This document shows, piece after piece, positions 1-11,544 of a stretch of 64,000 nucleotides of DNA (position 1 is its first letter; the number at the start of each line of letters is the position of its first letter). This DNA is from Branchinecta lynchi (taxonomy: Eukaryota; Arthropoda; Branchiopoda; Anostraca; Branchinectidae). The DNA lies in assembly GCA_023053575.1 (NCBI GenBank), contig JAKZAP010000014.1:3162001-3226000 (forward strand). Direction: 5' to 3'. A program made the position numbers and the translations under genes. The notes under the pieces were generated by a model that was not told the DNA's origin, ran no database searches, and saw nothing but the letters and a program-made list of their open reading frames with translations.

Positions 1-43
1 TTTAGGTTGGATGGTATTGGGTATGACACTATAGGTTCCTAGC

Positions 44-211
44 CAAGGCCGTATACAGGGGGAGGTTAAGGGGTTCGACCGCCCCCCCCCCCCCCAAAGC
101 CCTCAAAAGTATTCGTTTTGTGTAGGCTTTAAAATCTGATATATGTCTTTTTTGTGCTTTTGGTCCGACTGCGGCCCCCCCCCCCCCAACAAAAAAAATG
201 GATACGGCCTG
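44..211 (-). mobile_element. hAT-type MITE, poly-G/C family, copy 1
   Basis: This short non-autonomous element has ends of the form CAAGGCCGTA and TACGGCCTG. It is flanked by a perfect 8-bp duplication TTCCTAGC at 36-43 and 212-219. It carries two long C runs, as every full copy in the window does. An 8-bp duplication and a CA..TG end pattern fit the hAT superfamily. The element has no coding capacity, and glycine- or proline-rich open frames across it are artefacts of the G/C runs. Confidence 0.85.
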
Positions 212-516
212 TTCCTAGCCCACCCTTTGTTAGTGCACATAAATATCTTCCGTACAACCACCAGCCAGTCAGGAAGTCCGCTATTTAGATGGAACATAAA
301 CTTTTACAGCCCATCATACTTGATCCACGTGTTGCACTACATCAGAAACAGCCAATAAATATAAGGGTCGGTCGGTGATAAAATGTTAATTGGGTCGTTA
401 AAGCTATATGCTATAGCCATTAAATTGTCTCCACTATTACTCAGAATGCGGGAAACGTTTACTATTGATGTTCCAATATTCCGGAATAGTTGAATACTTT
501 AAAACTAGGCTATAGA

Positions 517-691
517 CAGGTCCGCATCCAGGAATTTATTTCGGGGGAAGTTTTGCCCGAGGGTCGGACCAAAAATTACAAAAACAATACAAATCAATAT
601 TAAATATTAAAGCCTATCAAAACGATTATTTCTGCGTGTTTCGGGGAGGTGGGTTCGAACACCCCCCCCCCCCCTTCTGGATGAGGCCCTG
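517..691 (+). mobile_element. hAT-type MITE, poly-G/C family, copy 2
   Basis: The left end is CAGGTCCGCATCCAGGA and the right end is GATGAGGCCCTG. The imperfect 8-bp flanks are GCTATAGA and GCTCTAGG. The interior follows the family plan: a G run, then a GGTCGGACCAAAAA block, an AAGCCTAT block, then a C run. Confidence 0.7.
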
Positions 692-904
692 GCTCTAGGC
701 CCAACAATAAATTACAGGGTTAGAAGTTGGCCTCTTGCCACAAGAATAATTAGCATGGTTAGAAGTTAGCATGGTTAGAAGACTCTGAAGATGTGGGAGA
801 CCAACACTTATTTATTAAGGTGCGTCAGGTTATGACTATCACATGTTAACATATTCGGTGGTACAAATGATCAGCGGAAGACACTTGTTAACAAAAAAAA
901 GCTT

Positions 905-1260
905 AGAGTAAGTTGGTAACGAAGATGAGAACGCCCACAGGGTACTGAATGTTGGGCAGTATTTTCGGGAGCACAACGGAAAGAGCATCCCTAACACCCT
1001 GTCAGTTTAATTTTTAATATCTCTCCTCAAAGCCGTACGATCGCTGTCACCAAATTGTTCTCAGGAAGAAAAACTTATAAAATTAGAAGACATTGGTAAT
1101 GAAGATGACCGTCACCTACAGCAACAACTGACTAAATCCCTGACAATATTTCCGGGAGCCCAACGGAAAGAGCAGCCCCCCCCCCCCCTCTCTCTGTATT
1201 TTATAATCTCTCTGCAAAGCCGGAAGATGACTGAAATGAAGACGGAAGCAATTATTGACG
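905..1260. repeat. Imperfect tandem duplication (~170 bp unit)
   Basis: Two diverged units both read GGTAAYGAAGATGA, then a GGGAGCMCAACGGAAAGAGCA block, then a TATCTCTC(C/T) stretch. They lie about 170-180 bp apart. The second unit carries a C12 run. No reading frame is conserved between the copies. Confidence 0.55.
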
Positions 1261-1454
1261 TGTCATATGGGGTGGACTGAAAAAGAGCAGACGCGTCTCA
1301 TTTGACGTGCAGATGTTTCTGGTTTAAACAAAAAAGTAAAAAAGATTAGCAATGGTCGAGCCTGCCGGCTGGCAGAAAGGACTGAAACACTAAAATCAGT
1401 CGAAGGAGCAGATCTCCAAAAGATCCAAAATAAACGGTATAAAGATTCTTAAAG

Positions 1455-1710
1455 TACACCTCGCAGTATTTACTGTTTATGTTCCAATATTCAAAACTAT
1501 TTCAATACTGTAAAGCTATAGGCTCTCCTTTTTAACAAATTCTCCACGGCGTCTGGTTTAAGCCTTTTCCCAGTCGAACTGACTTCTAGCACACACTGGG
1601 AATAATTCAGATAACCGGTTTTACACATCAATATCATGATACTCGAGTGAATTGCTGCAAGTGCAAAGATCAGCGAGGTGTAGTTGGCGAGTTAAAAATG
1701 TAACATGGAA
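1455..1710 (+). repeat. Dispersed repeat family A, copy 1 (second copy 14,066-14,320)
   Basis: This stretch shares a co-linear series of blocks with 14,066-14,320: AAAGYACACCTC, CAATATTCAAAACTAT, AAGCTATAGGCTCT, CCACGGC, AAGCCTTTT and CGGTTTTACRCAT. Shorter fragments of the same series lie at 462-512 and 11,690-11,830. No coding potential is shared. The class is unknown, possibly an old DNA transposon or a UTR-derived repeat. Confidence 0.55.
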
Positions 1711-2877
1711 TTTGGGTCTCCGGGGAACAAGAACTAATGATTGCAACTCAGAAGTAGGCTGTGTTGGGATTTTGGGTACGACGGGTCCTTTAAAGTTCAA
1801 TGGGCACATCAAACTACACCAATCCCACTCTGTAGCAACCTAAGAACAATGCTTACCCCCGAGACCAGCAGCTTTTTCAAGAGTTTCCTCTCTGTGATAT
1901 TTCAAAGCGTAATTTTTGGGGCCAGTACATGCTCAATTTACTAGCCTGGACAAAGATAAAAGTGATGTTTCTTATAATACTTAGTAGATCTTTATTTTAT
2001 GCATAAATCAGCTTGTATAATTCAGATTTGAATAGGTTATTTGTTTTTGCATGATTTTTGTAGCTATGTTTTTTTGTATAAGCTTATTACATATTCTGGT
2101 ACATTTTATAAAACAAGCTAATCAAGCTTCACAACACTAGTCCACAAAGAAAAACTTTTAATAGGCACTTTAAGCCATGAAACTTCTGATGAAACACTAG
2201 AACAACCAGGTAAACTGCATCTGTGGCTTGACTTTGGTTGCATCTGAAATATATCCTTTTCTATCAAGCATTGCTGGGAGTTTTTGAATTTCCTGCCATG
2301 ACATCCCAGCTCCTAAGATTTGGATCGCCGAAATGCCAGAGAGGTAAAGACAAGCGATAACAAGAAAACGGCCGATTTTCGTAGCGCCTCCTAAAGGAAG
2401 TCGGAAATGTTTATTTGTGAAGCATTTAATAGAAAGTAAAGCATTAGAAGTGTCCATTGTGCTTTAAGTTTCTTTAAGGCGTCTCAATAGATAACTTTTA
2501 TCCCAATATTCTGATATAAATGACTCGTCTCAAATACTGCTTGGTGTTTCAAAGAATAAAAGGCATCCCCCGGTCTCAACCCTCGCTTGGAAACTTGATT
2601 TTGATGAGAAACACGTAAGAACACGCATACCCGGTGCTTTTAAAGGATAAGCGGGAGCCTGATCTGCCTCAACAAATCCAAACACACTGCCGCTAGAGTG
2701 GATAAAACCAAGAACATACAACTTGAAACAGAGACTGAGATTGAAGCTATACGTATAAGCTTAAATCATGTCACTTTAATGAGTATAGGCTACTTCTATA
2801 AAGACAACTTGCCGCTAGAGTAGATAAAACCTGACAGAGAGACTGAAGCAATAATCTTGATGACTAGCTCTCCTTGC
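1711..2877. other. No supported gene
   Basis: The only frames are short. The longest is 86 codons at 2197-2457 on the minus strand and matches nothing I recognise. A phrase GCCGCTAGAGTRGATAAAACC occurs twice (near 2690 and 2812), a small local duplication. Confidence 0.6.
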
Positions 2878-3040
2878 CAGGCCGGTATCCAGGAATTTAT
2901 TTCGGGGGGGGGGGGGGGTTGCCTGCTGGTCGCACAAAAAAAGCACAAAAACACATAGATCAGAAGGAAAAGCCTATAAAAATCGTTCTTTTTCTGTGTT
3001 TCGGAGGAGGTTTCAACCCCCTACCCCCCCCCCTGGATAA
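2878..3040 (+). mobile_element. hAT-type MITE, poly-G/C family, copy 3 (right end lost)
   Basis: The left end is CAGGCCGGTATCCAGGA, followed by a G run, the AAAAAGCACAAAAACACATAG block and a C run. The right end is recognisable only to TGGATA, and the final terminal bases and the target duplication are gone. Confidence 0.7.
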
Positions 3041-3139
3041 TTGCTGCGTACCTAGCGTAAGAGCCAGAGGCGGCACCACAGCTGTCCCAACGATTGCCGT
3101 GATTTAAGACAAAGTTGTCGGCCACTCGGTAAAGAAAAT

Positions 3140-3260
3140 GATTAGCTAAATTCACAGCACTTTCGCGATTTTCCATTTTTCCAAAAAGCAGTCGGTAAAA
3201 AGGATCAACCAGCCCCCCCCCCCCCCCCTCCCCTCACACACACACACACAAACAGTTTGG
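3140..3260. repeat. Fragment of the CAGTCGG-type MITE plus CA microsatellite
   Basis: CACTCGGTAAAGAAAAT and CAGTCGGTAAAAAGGATC phrases match the interior of the elements at 16,838 and 33,845. A C16 run and a (CA)n tract follow. Confidence 0.5.
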
Positions 3261-3302
3261 CTGGCAACAAATCCGCCTACACCATTTTCCCTTAATAGCT
3301 AT

Positions 3303-3486
3303 CAAGGCAATATCCAGGGGGGGGTTAGGGGGTTGACCCCCCCCCCCCCCACCGAAACACACAAAAATAGTCATTTTTACAGACTTTTCCCTCTAATCTA
3401 TGTCTTTTTTGTCCGACCCGCAGGCAAAACCGGCCCCCCGAAAGGCACCCCCCCCCCCCCGGAAAAAATTCCTGGATACGGGCCTG
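3303..3486 (-). mobile_element. hAT-type MITE, poly-G/C family, copy 4
   Basis: The ends are CAAGGCAATATCCAGG and GGATACGGGCCTG. Perfect 8-bp target duplications ATAGCTAT lie at 3295-3302 and 3487-3494. This is one of the clearest copies for assigning the family to hAT. Confidence 0.88.
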
Positions 3487-4059
3487 ATAGCTATAATGCC
3501 TATTGAAGCCAACAATATGAATCCCCGTGAAAAATGATTTACGGGAAGCCATATTACTCAGAATATAATTACATTTTATTGCCATTTGAAAACTAGGCAA
3601 TGAATAATTTGTCACCGTATCCGTCTTGGCACGCTGATCTTTCGTCCATTCTGACAAAAAGATAAAGTGCTTCATCTATGACAGAGTAGATTTTCTGCGG
3701 CATATCTGCACCTTCTGTACGACGAGATCTTGACAGGGGTGTTTTGCTCGTTATAGGAGTGAACTGACATGTCGTAAAGATGTTGCCAGAAAAAAAGGCG
3801 GATTCAAAAAATTTCGCATGCGGCGCCGATTATTTCAAGTCCTGTTGGCAAAATAAGGTCCTCCGAAGGTAAAATGCTAGTGATGGCGTATCCGTGAAGA
3901 AAAAAAAATCAGAAGCGGAAAAGTGTGAAAACGCTCTCTAGCAAAGTTGCTATACACTGCAACTTCTTACTAGCTTCGTGAAGGCAAGTCGCTATGTTTT
4001 TATAATAACTTCAGTCAGATTCGGTCAATTTTACCAGGTTCCCCCCCCCCCCACCCCAA

Positions 4060-4195
4060 TGCAAAGGCTCGGGACGCCCCTGCCCTTGGCCCAAAGAAAT
4101 CTCACACCCAGTTTCATCAAAATATCTGATTCCCTTTGAGAGATATCGGGTCATCCAGTATCCCTCCACTTAGGTTTTGGGATCCTAAAAGCTGT
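4060..4195 (-). repeat. Fragment of the CCGTCYG repeat family
   Basis: On the minus strand this reads the family phrases GGGATCC, AAGTGGAGGGATAC, then GAGATATT, GATGAAACT and GGTGTGAGA. The Pro/Ser-like CCGTCYGT block itself is deleted. See the fuller copy at 10,052-10,906. Confidence 0.55.
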
Positions 4196-4772
4196 TATGT
4201 GTGCATTTTTAGGGGGAGGGGATGAGGAGGTTTCCTTTAATTATGTCGCATTTCGCTTTTCTTAATCGTAATTTGTTTCAAGCAGGTAGCTTACCTTGGC
4301 GAGAAGAATCTTTTCCGCTTTTCTGCACACACATCCTGCCGGTTACATCTTCCAAATCCAGATATTCATCTTTAGACTCAATGGTAACGGTGTCACGACC
4401 CATAAACGGTAGTTGACAATAGACAGGAGTGGCAGTCGCATTAGTAGTGCTTTTGAATTTGCTGCCAAAACCATAGCCGCAACACGTGGCGGTGACTTAA
4501 AAGTAGATGTAGGAGGACTGAAAACCCAAAAAGAAACAATTTTGTACCTGCAGGTTTTCTGAAGGAGCTGAAGAGGGGTCAAACATATTTGTATGAGGGT
4601 ACTGTGCCCGTGGCTTGGTTCCCCACAGTATGAGCACCATGCTCATACGTTGGGTATGCCCCAGCGACGGAGCCACGCCCAGAAACTGAGAATGTGTGTA
4701 CGACTGGGCCAACCAAACTAGTACGGTTGATTGAAAGCAGCCATGACTTGAGTATTCTTATTTGCAACGAAC

Positions 4773-5130
4773 CAGAGCAAAATAACACTAGGGAGTAGCG
4801 TCTCGACTTGACAAAACTGACACAGACTCGTATAGTAGCGATACTAGCACCACTAGCGATAGAGAACGTCCCTACAGAGACTCATTCAGTCGTTCACCAG
4901 CGCTGGCTCTGATAACTTCATATTCTGAACATAGCAATAAAATGATACAGCCTTCATTGTTTCCATGGCATGTACTGACCGCACCTTTGCCTTACTAGAA
5001 ATTTCTAAACCAGCAAGTTTGTCTCGCTTTAAATGCCACAAGCATAAAGGGCGGCGCTACGAGTATTGCCCGTTTGTGAAGCATGGAAAGCATAGGTTTT
5101 GGCGCTACTCCCTAATGTTATTTTGCTGTG
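4773..5130 (+). mobile_element. hAT-type MITE, CAGAGCAAAATAAC family, copy 1
   Basis: The terminal inverted repeats are about 28 bp. The left end starts CAGAGCAAAATAACACTAGG and runs to 4800; the right end is its near complement at 5103-5130. The 8-bp flanks CAACGAAC and GAACGAAC differ at one base. The interior has no gene. A 40-bp phrase just right of the element (5131-5170) recurs at 5443-5482, so it lies next to another small repeat. Confidence 0.75.
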
Positions 5131-5170
5131 GAACGAACGCCAGCAGACGGCGTATCAGTTTCTTACATCT

Positions 5171-5918
5171 AGTGAAATAGCCTATTTTGGATTTCACTTC
5201 GGACACGGAAGAGGGGGGGGGGGGGACAAACCAACCTAATATTAGCTAACACCTACTGAATGGTAATACTTGGTCCAAAGTTCAAATCCTGACTCGAATT
5301 ACCAAGTTTGTTCGATAGCAGAAATGAGTTCAATATGAAACTTGGAACTTATTGCACCAGTGCATCCAAGGTAGGGGTAGCTCGAGCCAAACAACTGGGG
5401 CTATTCTCGGTCAAAGTGGACATATGGATCCAACCAGAGTCAACGAACGCAAGCAGACAGCGTATCAGTTTCTTATATCCAGATATGTATTCAGGATTAC
5501 AGTCTCGATTTCAGTTCGGGGGAAGGGGGCAAAACGACCTACCGTTGTCAGTTAATCGAACGTATCAAATTTGACTGCTTGAATTTCAAGCATACAGATG
5601 TTATATTTTTGGCTTTTTAGGATTTAAAAAAATCGAGTAGGGTATTGGTAATGAAGAAAGTTTATTAACGGTTGTAAAGGTTGGTAGGTTAAAGTTAATA
5701 TTGTTAGAAAAAGAGGTAGTTTCAATTTTATTGTAGGGTAGATTACATTAATAAGGTAAGATTGGAGTAGGTTAGGATTCAATGTCATCGAGGGAGAAGG
5801 GAACGTAGCACAAGCTGGTGTAAGATCTAGTTTAAAAGTGTGAAATACAGTAGGTTGAAATAAATTATATAATATAGTAAAGATAACAAACTCGGACGCC
5901 TGAGTTTCTCTTGGTTCG
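5171..5918. other. No supported gene
   Basis: There is a G14 run at 5212 and the 40-bp duplicate of the MITE flank at 5443-5482. Otherwise the sequence is AT-rich and unclassified, with frames under 90 codons that match nothing I know. Confidence 0.55.
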
Positions 5919-6359
5919 TTAAAGCTTAACTGAAAAGCTAAGTTATTTTTGCATCATTCACTGAATACACTGTATTACCTGAATTGTGTTGAAGGATCTT
6001 TTTTATTTTTCACTACATTCAGAATACCTATGGCCATCCAGGCCGTCCTAACGACGCAAAATTCTACTATGACGCAGGAAATTTCAATCTCGAGACAACC
6101 ACGGCTTTCCAGTGGCCAGTGATCACTTATGCGTGAACACTTATTTTTTCGTAAATCGTTTTCGTCAAGCATACAAAGAGGTACAAGCGCACAGAGGTAC
6201 CGCAAATCCGACAGGGAAATTCCACTATATGAAAATGTATTATTCATGAAAAGCGGAGAAACGAAGTAACGCATTTTCATCGGGTCTTTAAGCCTTTTTT
6301 AAGTGAATAAGTGATGGGTAACTAGACTCGTACCTCAGCCCTTTTCACTTAAACTTTAA
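5919..6359 (+). mobile_element. MITE-like element with TTAAAGYTTAACTGAAAAG ends, copy 1
   Basis: The inverted ends are TTAAAGCTTAACTGAAAAG and CTTTTCACTTAAACTTTAA. The interior is co-linear with the copy at 32,197-32,645 (CAGTGGYCAGTGATCA, ACACTTATTTTT, AAGAGGTACCRCAAATC, AAGTGAATAAGT). No target duplication longer than the A/T ends can be assigned, so the superfamily is open. Confidence 0.65.
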
Positions 6360-7100
6360 GATGACTTTGCCACTATGTATGACTACATTGTTATATCTTA
6401 GCTGTAACAATAGTAGTAGTTGTTAACAGTAGTTGTGACAGTAGAGCCTGAAGCCCCTTGGTTGGGAGGTGTGCTGTACCATATTCTGTTGTAAGTGAGT
6501 CACATGAAAAAGCCATGCATAAGGCCGGAAACTGGAAAAAAGATAATTCCGATAGTGCGATGCGCATAATTCGAAAGTGACGGGAAACTCGCGTGTTGCC
6601 TTCTGTCAAACGCAAACACGCGGTGACGGACGAGACGAGACGAAAAAATGTAAACTAAAAATACAAACGAAAGTTAGTTGAACGTCCCCATGTGCATGAG
6701 GGGTTCCTGTGCGACTTGTCTGTGTATACCGCTGTTGGTTTGGATTGGCCGGGCAGTCTATTATGTTAAAACAACTCGGGTATTGCGCGCCTACTGAAGC
6801 TTTAGTGTAATTTGCCCCCCCCCCCCTCGCCTTGTTACTAATTATTTAAATAACGAATAAAATTTCATGTTTGCTGTTCATTTGTGCCTGTTCGGTTGTA
6901 TGATTTGTCTCTGTATTTTGTCTTAAAGCACACCTCTTACTAGAAATCATCTTTTCCCTACCGAACAGACCAGAAAAAACGATTTCAGAAAACACCATTA
7001 CTTTCCACCTGAAATTAGCGAAAATTCTTGTTAGAGCATGTCGACTCTATCCAGCCTTCCTGCTCTCCGATGCGGCGGCAGAGCTCCAAACGTTTGAAAA
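6360..7100. other. No supported gene; distant relative of the 40-kb tandem duplication
   Basis: The stretch 6,925-7,060 carries CTCTTACTAGAAATYAT, TTTTCCC and a GTCGACTCTATCYA phrase in the same order as 40,110-40,235 and 40,555-40,680, at low identity. No coding frame is conserved. Confidence 0.45.
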
Positions 7101-7311
7101 TTGAACGCGCCGTGGTTAAAAATGTCGAGGGGTTGCTCACTCCCAAAAACGATGTACACCAAGTGGCGCGTGCCGCGGTGCCGAGCCGGTGCCGCGGTGC
7201 CGTGTAGGTGCCGTGCCGGTGCCGAGCCGGTGCCGTGCCGGTGCCGAGCCGGTGCCGTGCCGGTGCCGTGCCGGTGCCAAGCCGGTGCCAAGCCGGTGCC
7301 GCGGTTTTTTT
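7101..7311. repeat. GC-rich 12-bp minisatellite, array 1, with flank
   Basis: Units of GGTGCCGTGCCG and GGTGCCGAGCCG repeat from about 7160 to 7300. The left flank (7110-7160) includes ATGTCGAGGGGTTGCTC and GATGTACACC. The same flank occurs reverse-complemented on the right side of the array at 9,338-9,553, so both arrays belong to one transposable element family in opposite orientations. Open frames across it (Arg/His/Gly/Ala-rich) exist in several frames and both strands, and are not genes. Confidence 0.75.
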
Positions 7312-8519
7312 TTTACTTCAAATTACAGTATTGTGATAAAGCACGATTTCTGATGTACATGTAAACAAATTTCATCAGATATTGGCCGAGAATGAAGTCG
7401 GCAATGTGTGTTGAATACAAGAGCTAGCAGCTCATATGGTACTTGCAAGGCTGGGTCAGAGGATGAAATTTAGGAATTTGTAAATTCTTGGGTTTCTTGT
7501 GTTTAATTATAAGCCATACCCTTGAAATAAGAATGATTGTGGGCCCTTGGAAATCAAGAGAATGATCTGGTGAAAAGTATTTTATTTTTGCACTTTAAGG
7601 GCACTAGAAATTCATGTGAAAGCAAAACCCTTTAGGCAAAAGTGACTATGGGCTCATGGGGATCACGTAGTTGTATATTTTGCTCAAACTAATGCAACCT
7701 ATAATACTAATGCAACCTACTTCCGTAATCATTACATATATTTCTAAACCCGGAGACCCACGTTTCGTGCGGTACATTCTAACCCCTCTCACAAAACCTC
7801 GCTGAATTTCTCACTTGCCGTGTTTTGCTACCTTCGATGTGTATCACGCTGTCGACGGTTCGAGACGGTTGCGCGACGGTTGTCTGCGAGAATTTTTTTC
7901 CATCAGGAAAATCGGTTATGCAAATTGTTTCCCTGTTTCGCTAGAAGTCAACGGGTCTCGGAAAAGGCTTAAAACAGCCAAAACAGTTAGTTATTTATTG
8001 AAAGCACAGCATAGTTAAAGTATTCAAATACTTTAAAATACTGTAAGTTGAAGAGTGATTAGTGCGAGGGGTCCTTTAAGGGAGCTGGAAATTCATTTTG
8101 AAGCAAAACCCTTGTTTCACAAATAATCATGGGCTCATGGGGATCATGAAAATATATGTTTTGCTCCAAAGTATTTTCTGTACTTTGTGGTTATGATGAG
8201 TACTTTAAGGAATGTGGTTGGCTCTATAAAAGAATTTATGAACCAATCTTTTCCTTCCTTGACTACCTACTTAGGCTAACTGGTACATATATTTAGCCAC
8301 AGCAAGTGCATGAAAATGGCAAAGTTCGAAGCACGAACGTTCAAATAAGCATACCTCTATTGCACTCCCAGAGTGTCTGATGGGGAAATTGACTTTTTCC
8401 AAGTTAAATATGCCTGCCAAGTATCATTCTTAGCACACTCTACAAATATGAAAAAAAGATTGGTCGCCACTGAATTACCTTCACCAGAAGCAAAATATAC
8501 TGAAGCTGAATCAAGTTTT
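7312..8519. other. No supported gene
   Basis: A short phrase pair (GGAAATCAAGAG / GGGCTCATGGGGATCA, CAAAACCCTT) occurs near 7545-7680 and again at 8085-8165. This is a small diverged duplication in which only noncoding blocks are shared. Confidence 0.5.
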
Positions 8520-9120
8520 GGGCAATATTCGATACCGATAACGATATATCCATGTATCGGAGAAAATATCGATATCGAAAGTAAATATCGATATCGATAA
8601 CGATATTTGTTCATTCGTAAAGATTGCAATTAATCCAACATAACCCACACTTATATATACGAAATTGGAGCAATGTGTATTCCGCAATTCCTTTCTTATT
8701 TATCCGGAGTTCGAGTTGATCCAGTATGCGATATATCGGATATCGATCGATCGATATATCGCACCAAATACCGATATCGAAACGTAAATATCGCTATCGA
8801 AAACGATATTTGTTCATCGTAATTATTGTAAATAATCCGAACTAACCTACACTTATATATCCGAAATTGGACAATATGTTTTCCCTAATTCATTTCTCAT
8901 TTATTCTGAGTTTGAAATGATCCAAGATGCTATTTAATGAAAATTTGGTTCTTAGATTTTGGCGAAACGAAGCATGGTAAGCAAATATCAATATCGATAT
9001 ATCGATTATAGAATATCGAAAGTGAAAATATCGATATATCGATTGTTGAATATCGAAAGCGGAAATATCGATATATCGATTATCTAATATCGAAAGTGAA
9101 AATATCGATATATCGAAAAA
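8520..9120. repeat. ATCGATATATCGAT palindromic repeat field
   Basis: Three blocks (about 8530-8605, 8725-8810, 8985-9118) are built from ATATCGATATATCGAT-like palindromes. The last block has about four units of roughly 35 bp (ATATCGAAAGTGAAA spacers). The spacers between the first and second blocks (8610-8740 and 8815-8940) are also duplicates. I see no gene. Confidence 0.65.
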
Positions 9121-9337
9121 TCCAAGTATCGCCAAGCACCAGTACCAAACCATGGTTGACCACTTTGCGCATTTGGTCAACAGCATCTCCTCATATCTAG
9201 TTCAGCTTCTTCTTCGGTTGCATGTTTTCAATAATTCTTTCATTCAAGTACCTTCGTTATTGGGCGCCAGATACCAGATACCAGATGGCGAAGAGTAATC
9301 TGCAGAAAATTTGTCCGTGGCCGGCGTATCGTGCTAG

Positions 9338-9600
9338 AGGCGCGCCGGTGCCGTGCGGTGCCGTGCCGGTGCCGTGCGGTGCCGAGCCGGTGCCGAGCTG
9401 GTGCCGCGGTGTTGCGCCGTTGCCGTGCCGGTGCCGCGTTGCCGTGCCGGTGCCGCGTTGCCGTGCCGGTGCCGCGATGCCGTGCCGGTGCCGCGGTGCC
9501 GTGCCGTGCCGGTGCCGGTGCCGGTGCCGGTGCCGTGTCGGTGCCGAGTCGAGGTGTACACCGGTGGCGGAGAGAGAGCAACCCCTCGAAAAATGTTAAA
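9338..9600. repeat. GC-rich 12-bp minisatellite, array 2, with flank
   Basis: GGTGCCGTGCCG-type units run from about 9345 to 9550. They are followed by a flank (GGTGTACACC ... GAGCAACCCCTCG ... TTAAAAC) that is the inverted counterpart of the left flank of the array at 7.1-7.3 kb. At least five overlapping long frames cross it, all artefacts of the repeat. Confidence 0.75.
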
Positions 9601-10051
9601 ACTAAGCAAATAAAAGAAGTCAAAAAGAGAAGCGTATCATATCCTTATATGTGAAAAAGTTGTTAGCGGGACACAGCCGAAGAAGTGCAAAAAATTCGTA
9701 GGCACAAAACGAAATAATGGAGGAAGGTGGGGATTCTAGAAGCTTTATACTTCCACAAGGGAGCTAGGTATATTAAAAAGGCAGAATAAGCAAGACGGGT
9801 CCTTTAAGTTTTCTTGTTGATGGTGAATTATTCAGACGTCGTTAGTTATTAATGTATGTTTATTTCTTTTCTCTTTATTGCCTATTATTTAGCTTTTGCT
9901 ATTGTGACAATTTTCCCATTAAACCCTACACCCTAATTTATTTCGAAGATGCAACTTAAATCACATGAATCAATCCGTTTTCGAAAAAAATAAATCATTT
10001 TCGTCGAAGATTTGGAAGTTTAGGCCTAGTGTTTAAATTCTTGTAGTTTTC

Positions 10052-10906
10052 GTTTTTTTTGGGATCCAAAAGGTAAGTGGAGGGATACCTATTACATCGC
10101 AAAAGTTGTCCGTCCGTACGTCCGTCTGTAAGCACGACAACTCTCAAGGGAATGAGATATTTTGATGAAACTTGGTGTGAGGATTGTTCGTGTCAAGGGT
10201 AAGGTCGAGTTCGTAGAACACGCTGAACGCGATGGTGAAAATCATTTTCTCGCCAGACAAGTAGTTCGTCCGGAATCCGGCAAAAACCGGCAAGTTGGTT
10301 AGAAGTAAAAGTTTCATCTGAAGCTGATTAAATGTTTGATTTAGGGGTAAGAAGACATGCTGAGCACGATGATGAAAACCATTTTCTCGCCGGACAACTA
10401 GTTCGCCTGGAATCCGGCCAAAGCCGGAAAATATGTCATAAGCAAAAGTTTTATCTGAAGTTGGTTAGATGTTAGATTTGGGGGTAAGAAGAGACGTTGA
10501 GTCTGTATATGACAATCGTTATTTACCCGGACATAAAATTAGTCCGGAATCCGGTTGTACCCACATTTTTTTTAGTCAAAGTTTGATTTAATGTTGATTA
10601 CATGTCCTTATAGGGATAAGGAGATACGCTCGATTCGTTTCTGAATTTTCTTTTTTTGCTGGACTAGTAGTTCGCTCGGAATTCGGGCGAAACCGCAAAT
10701 TTGGCAGAATTAAAGCAGTAAGTTTCGGTCAGTATCGTCAAAATAGATATGGCCTATAGAGGTATAGAATGATAGATAGATGGAATATCTGAACTCGGTT
10801 TTCTATGATGATTAGCCTGGCGAAGACTGGACCTGGCGAAGACAAGACCCAATTGTCTGGATCAAATCTTAGATTTTTGGGATCCCATCGACACCTTTGG
10901 TCTTGT
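10052..10906 (+). repeat. CCGTCYG repeat family, fullest copy
   Basis: It opens with GGGATCCAAAAGGTAAGTGG and a GTCCGTCCGTACGTCCGTCT block, then GATATTTTGATGAAACTTGG. Four modules of about 130 bp follow, each with a TTCTCGCCGGACAA / TAGTTCGYCYGGAATCCGG core (about 10,238; 10,374; 10,503; 10,648). It closes with GGATCCCATCGACACCTTTG. Other copies lie at 11,826-12,330, 44,270-45,325 and 50,366-50,660, with end fragments at 4,060 and 41,234. It has no protein coding content. The class is unassigned; it is a modular DNA transposon or Helitron-like derivative at best. Confidence 0.65.
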
Positions 10907-11219
10907 CTCTCATTACTGGGTTGCTTGACTATGTAAAAGCGTGATTATGTATGGTATGCCTGTCAATATTCTTTTTTTTTTTTTGGTAATACCGTACGAA
11001 ATGTTTTTGAACAATAATAATTGAGTGACATGGTTTGGGCCAAATGGTGTGTGGAATGATTCAAGATAAATAAGTCAAATGAAAAAAAAGTTGACCATAA
11101 TTAAAAACAAAGAAACAATTTTCTTCGGTGCGAAGAAACATAATATATGTTCTTCACCGGATCTCTGCAACGTGGTTTAAACATTAACCATATTTTAACT
11201 GGACTGACCGAGCAGTTTA

Positions 11220-11377
11220 CACTGTAAAAAGCTTCTCCGAATAAGGATGCAGTATTTGCTACTGGGATTAATCTTATCTCTATCGGGATAAGATTAATCC
11301 GAATTAGGGTTAATCTTATCTAACTAAAGATAAGATTAATCCTAGTAGCAAATACTGCAAGATTTTTTTTTACAGTG
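11220..11377. mobile_element. TA-flanked MITE with CACTGTAAAA ends, copy 1
   Basis: The ends are CACTGTAAAAAG and TTTTTTTACAGTG, with TA at 11,218-11,219 and 11,378-11,379. Sub-terminal GCAGTATTTGCTACTGGGAT and its complement pair internally, and GATAAGATTAATCC repeats fill the centre, so the whole element can fold back. TA flanks suggest a Tc1/mariner-type origin, but this is inferred from end structure only. Confidence 0.7.
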
Positions 11378-11544
11378 TAAGCAAGATGAAAACTACTTTC
11401 TATTACGCCTACCGAAGCTTTAGTTTAGTTTATTTCGAAAATATTTATTCATTAGTAATTTAAACTCACAACCCCTGTCGACCGGTGCGACAAGAAACAA
11501 TAGGATAGCGCTTACTTACGAAAAATCGAATGGGTCACTTTGAA

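Noticed and set aside
2197..2457. Possible host exon (86 codons, minus)
   Set aside because: No family recognised and no splice or neighbouring exon evidence.
9222..9654. Several long overlapping Arg/Pro/Ala-rich frames on both strands
   Set aside because: They are translations of a 12-bp GC minisatellite that is open in several frames, so they do not indicate genes.
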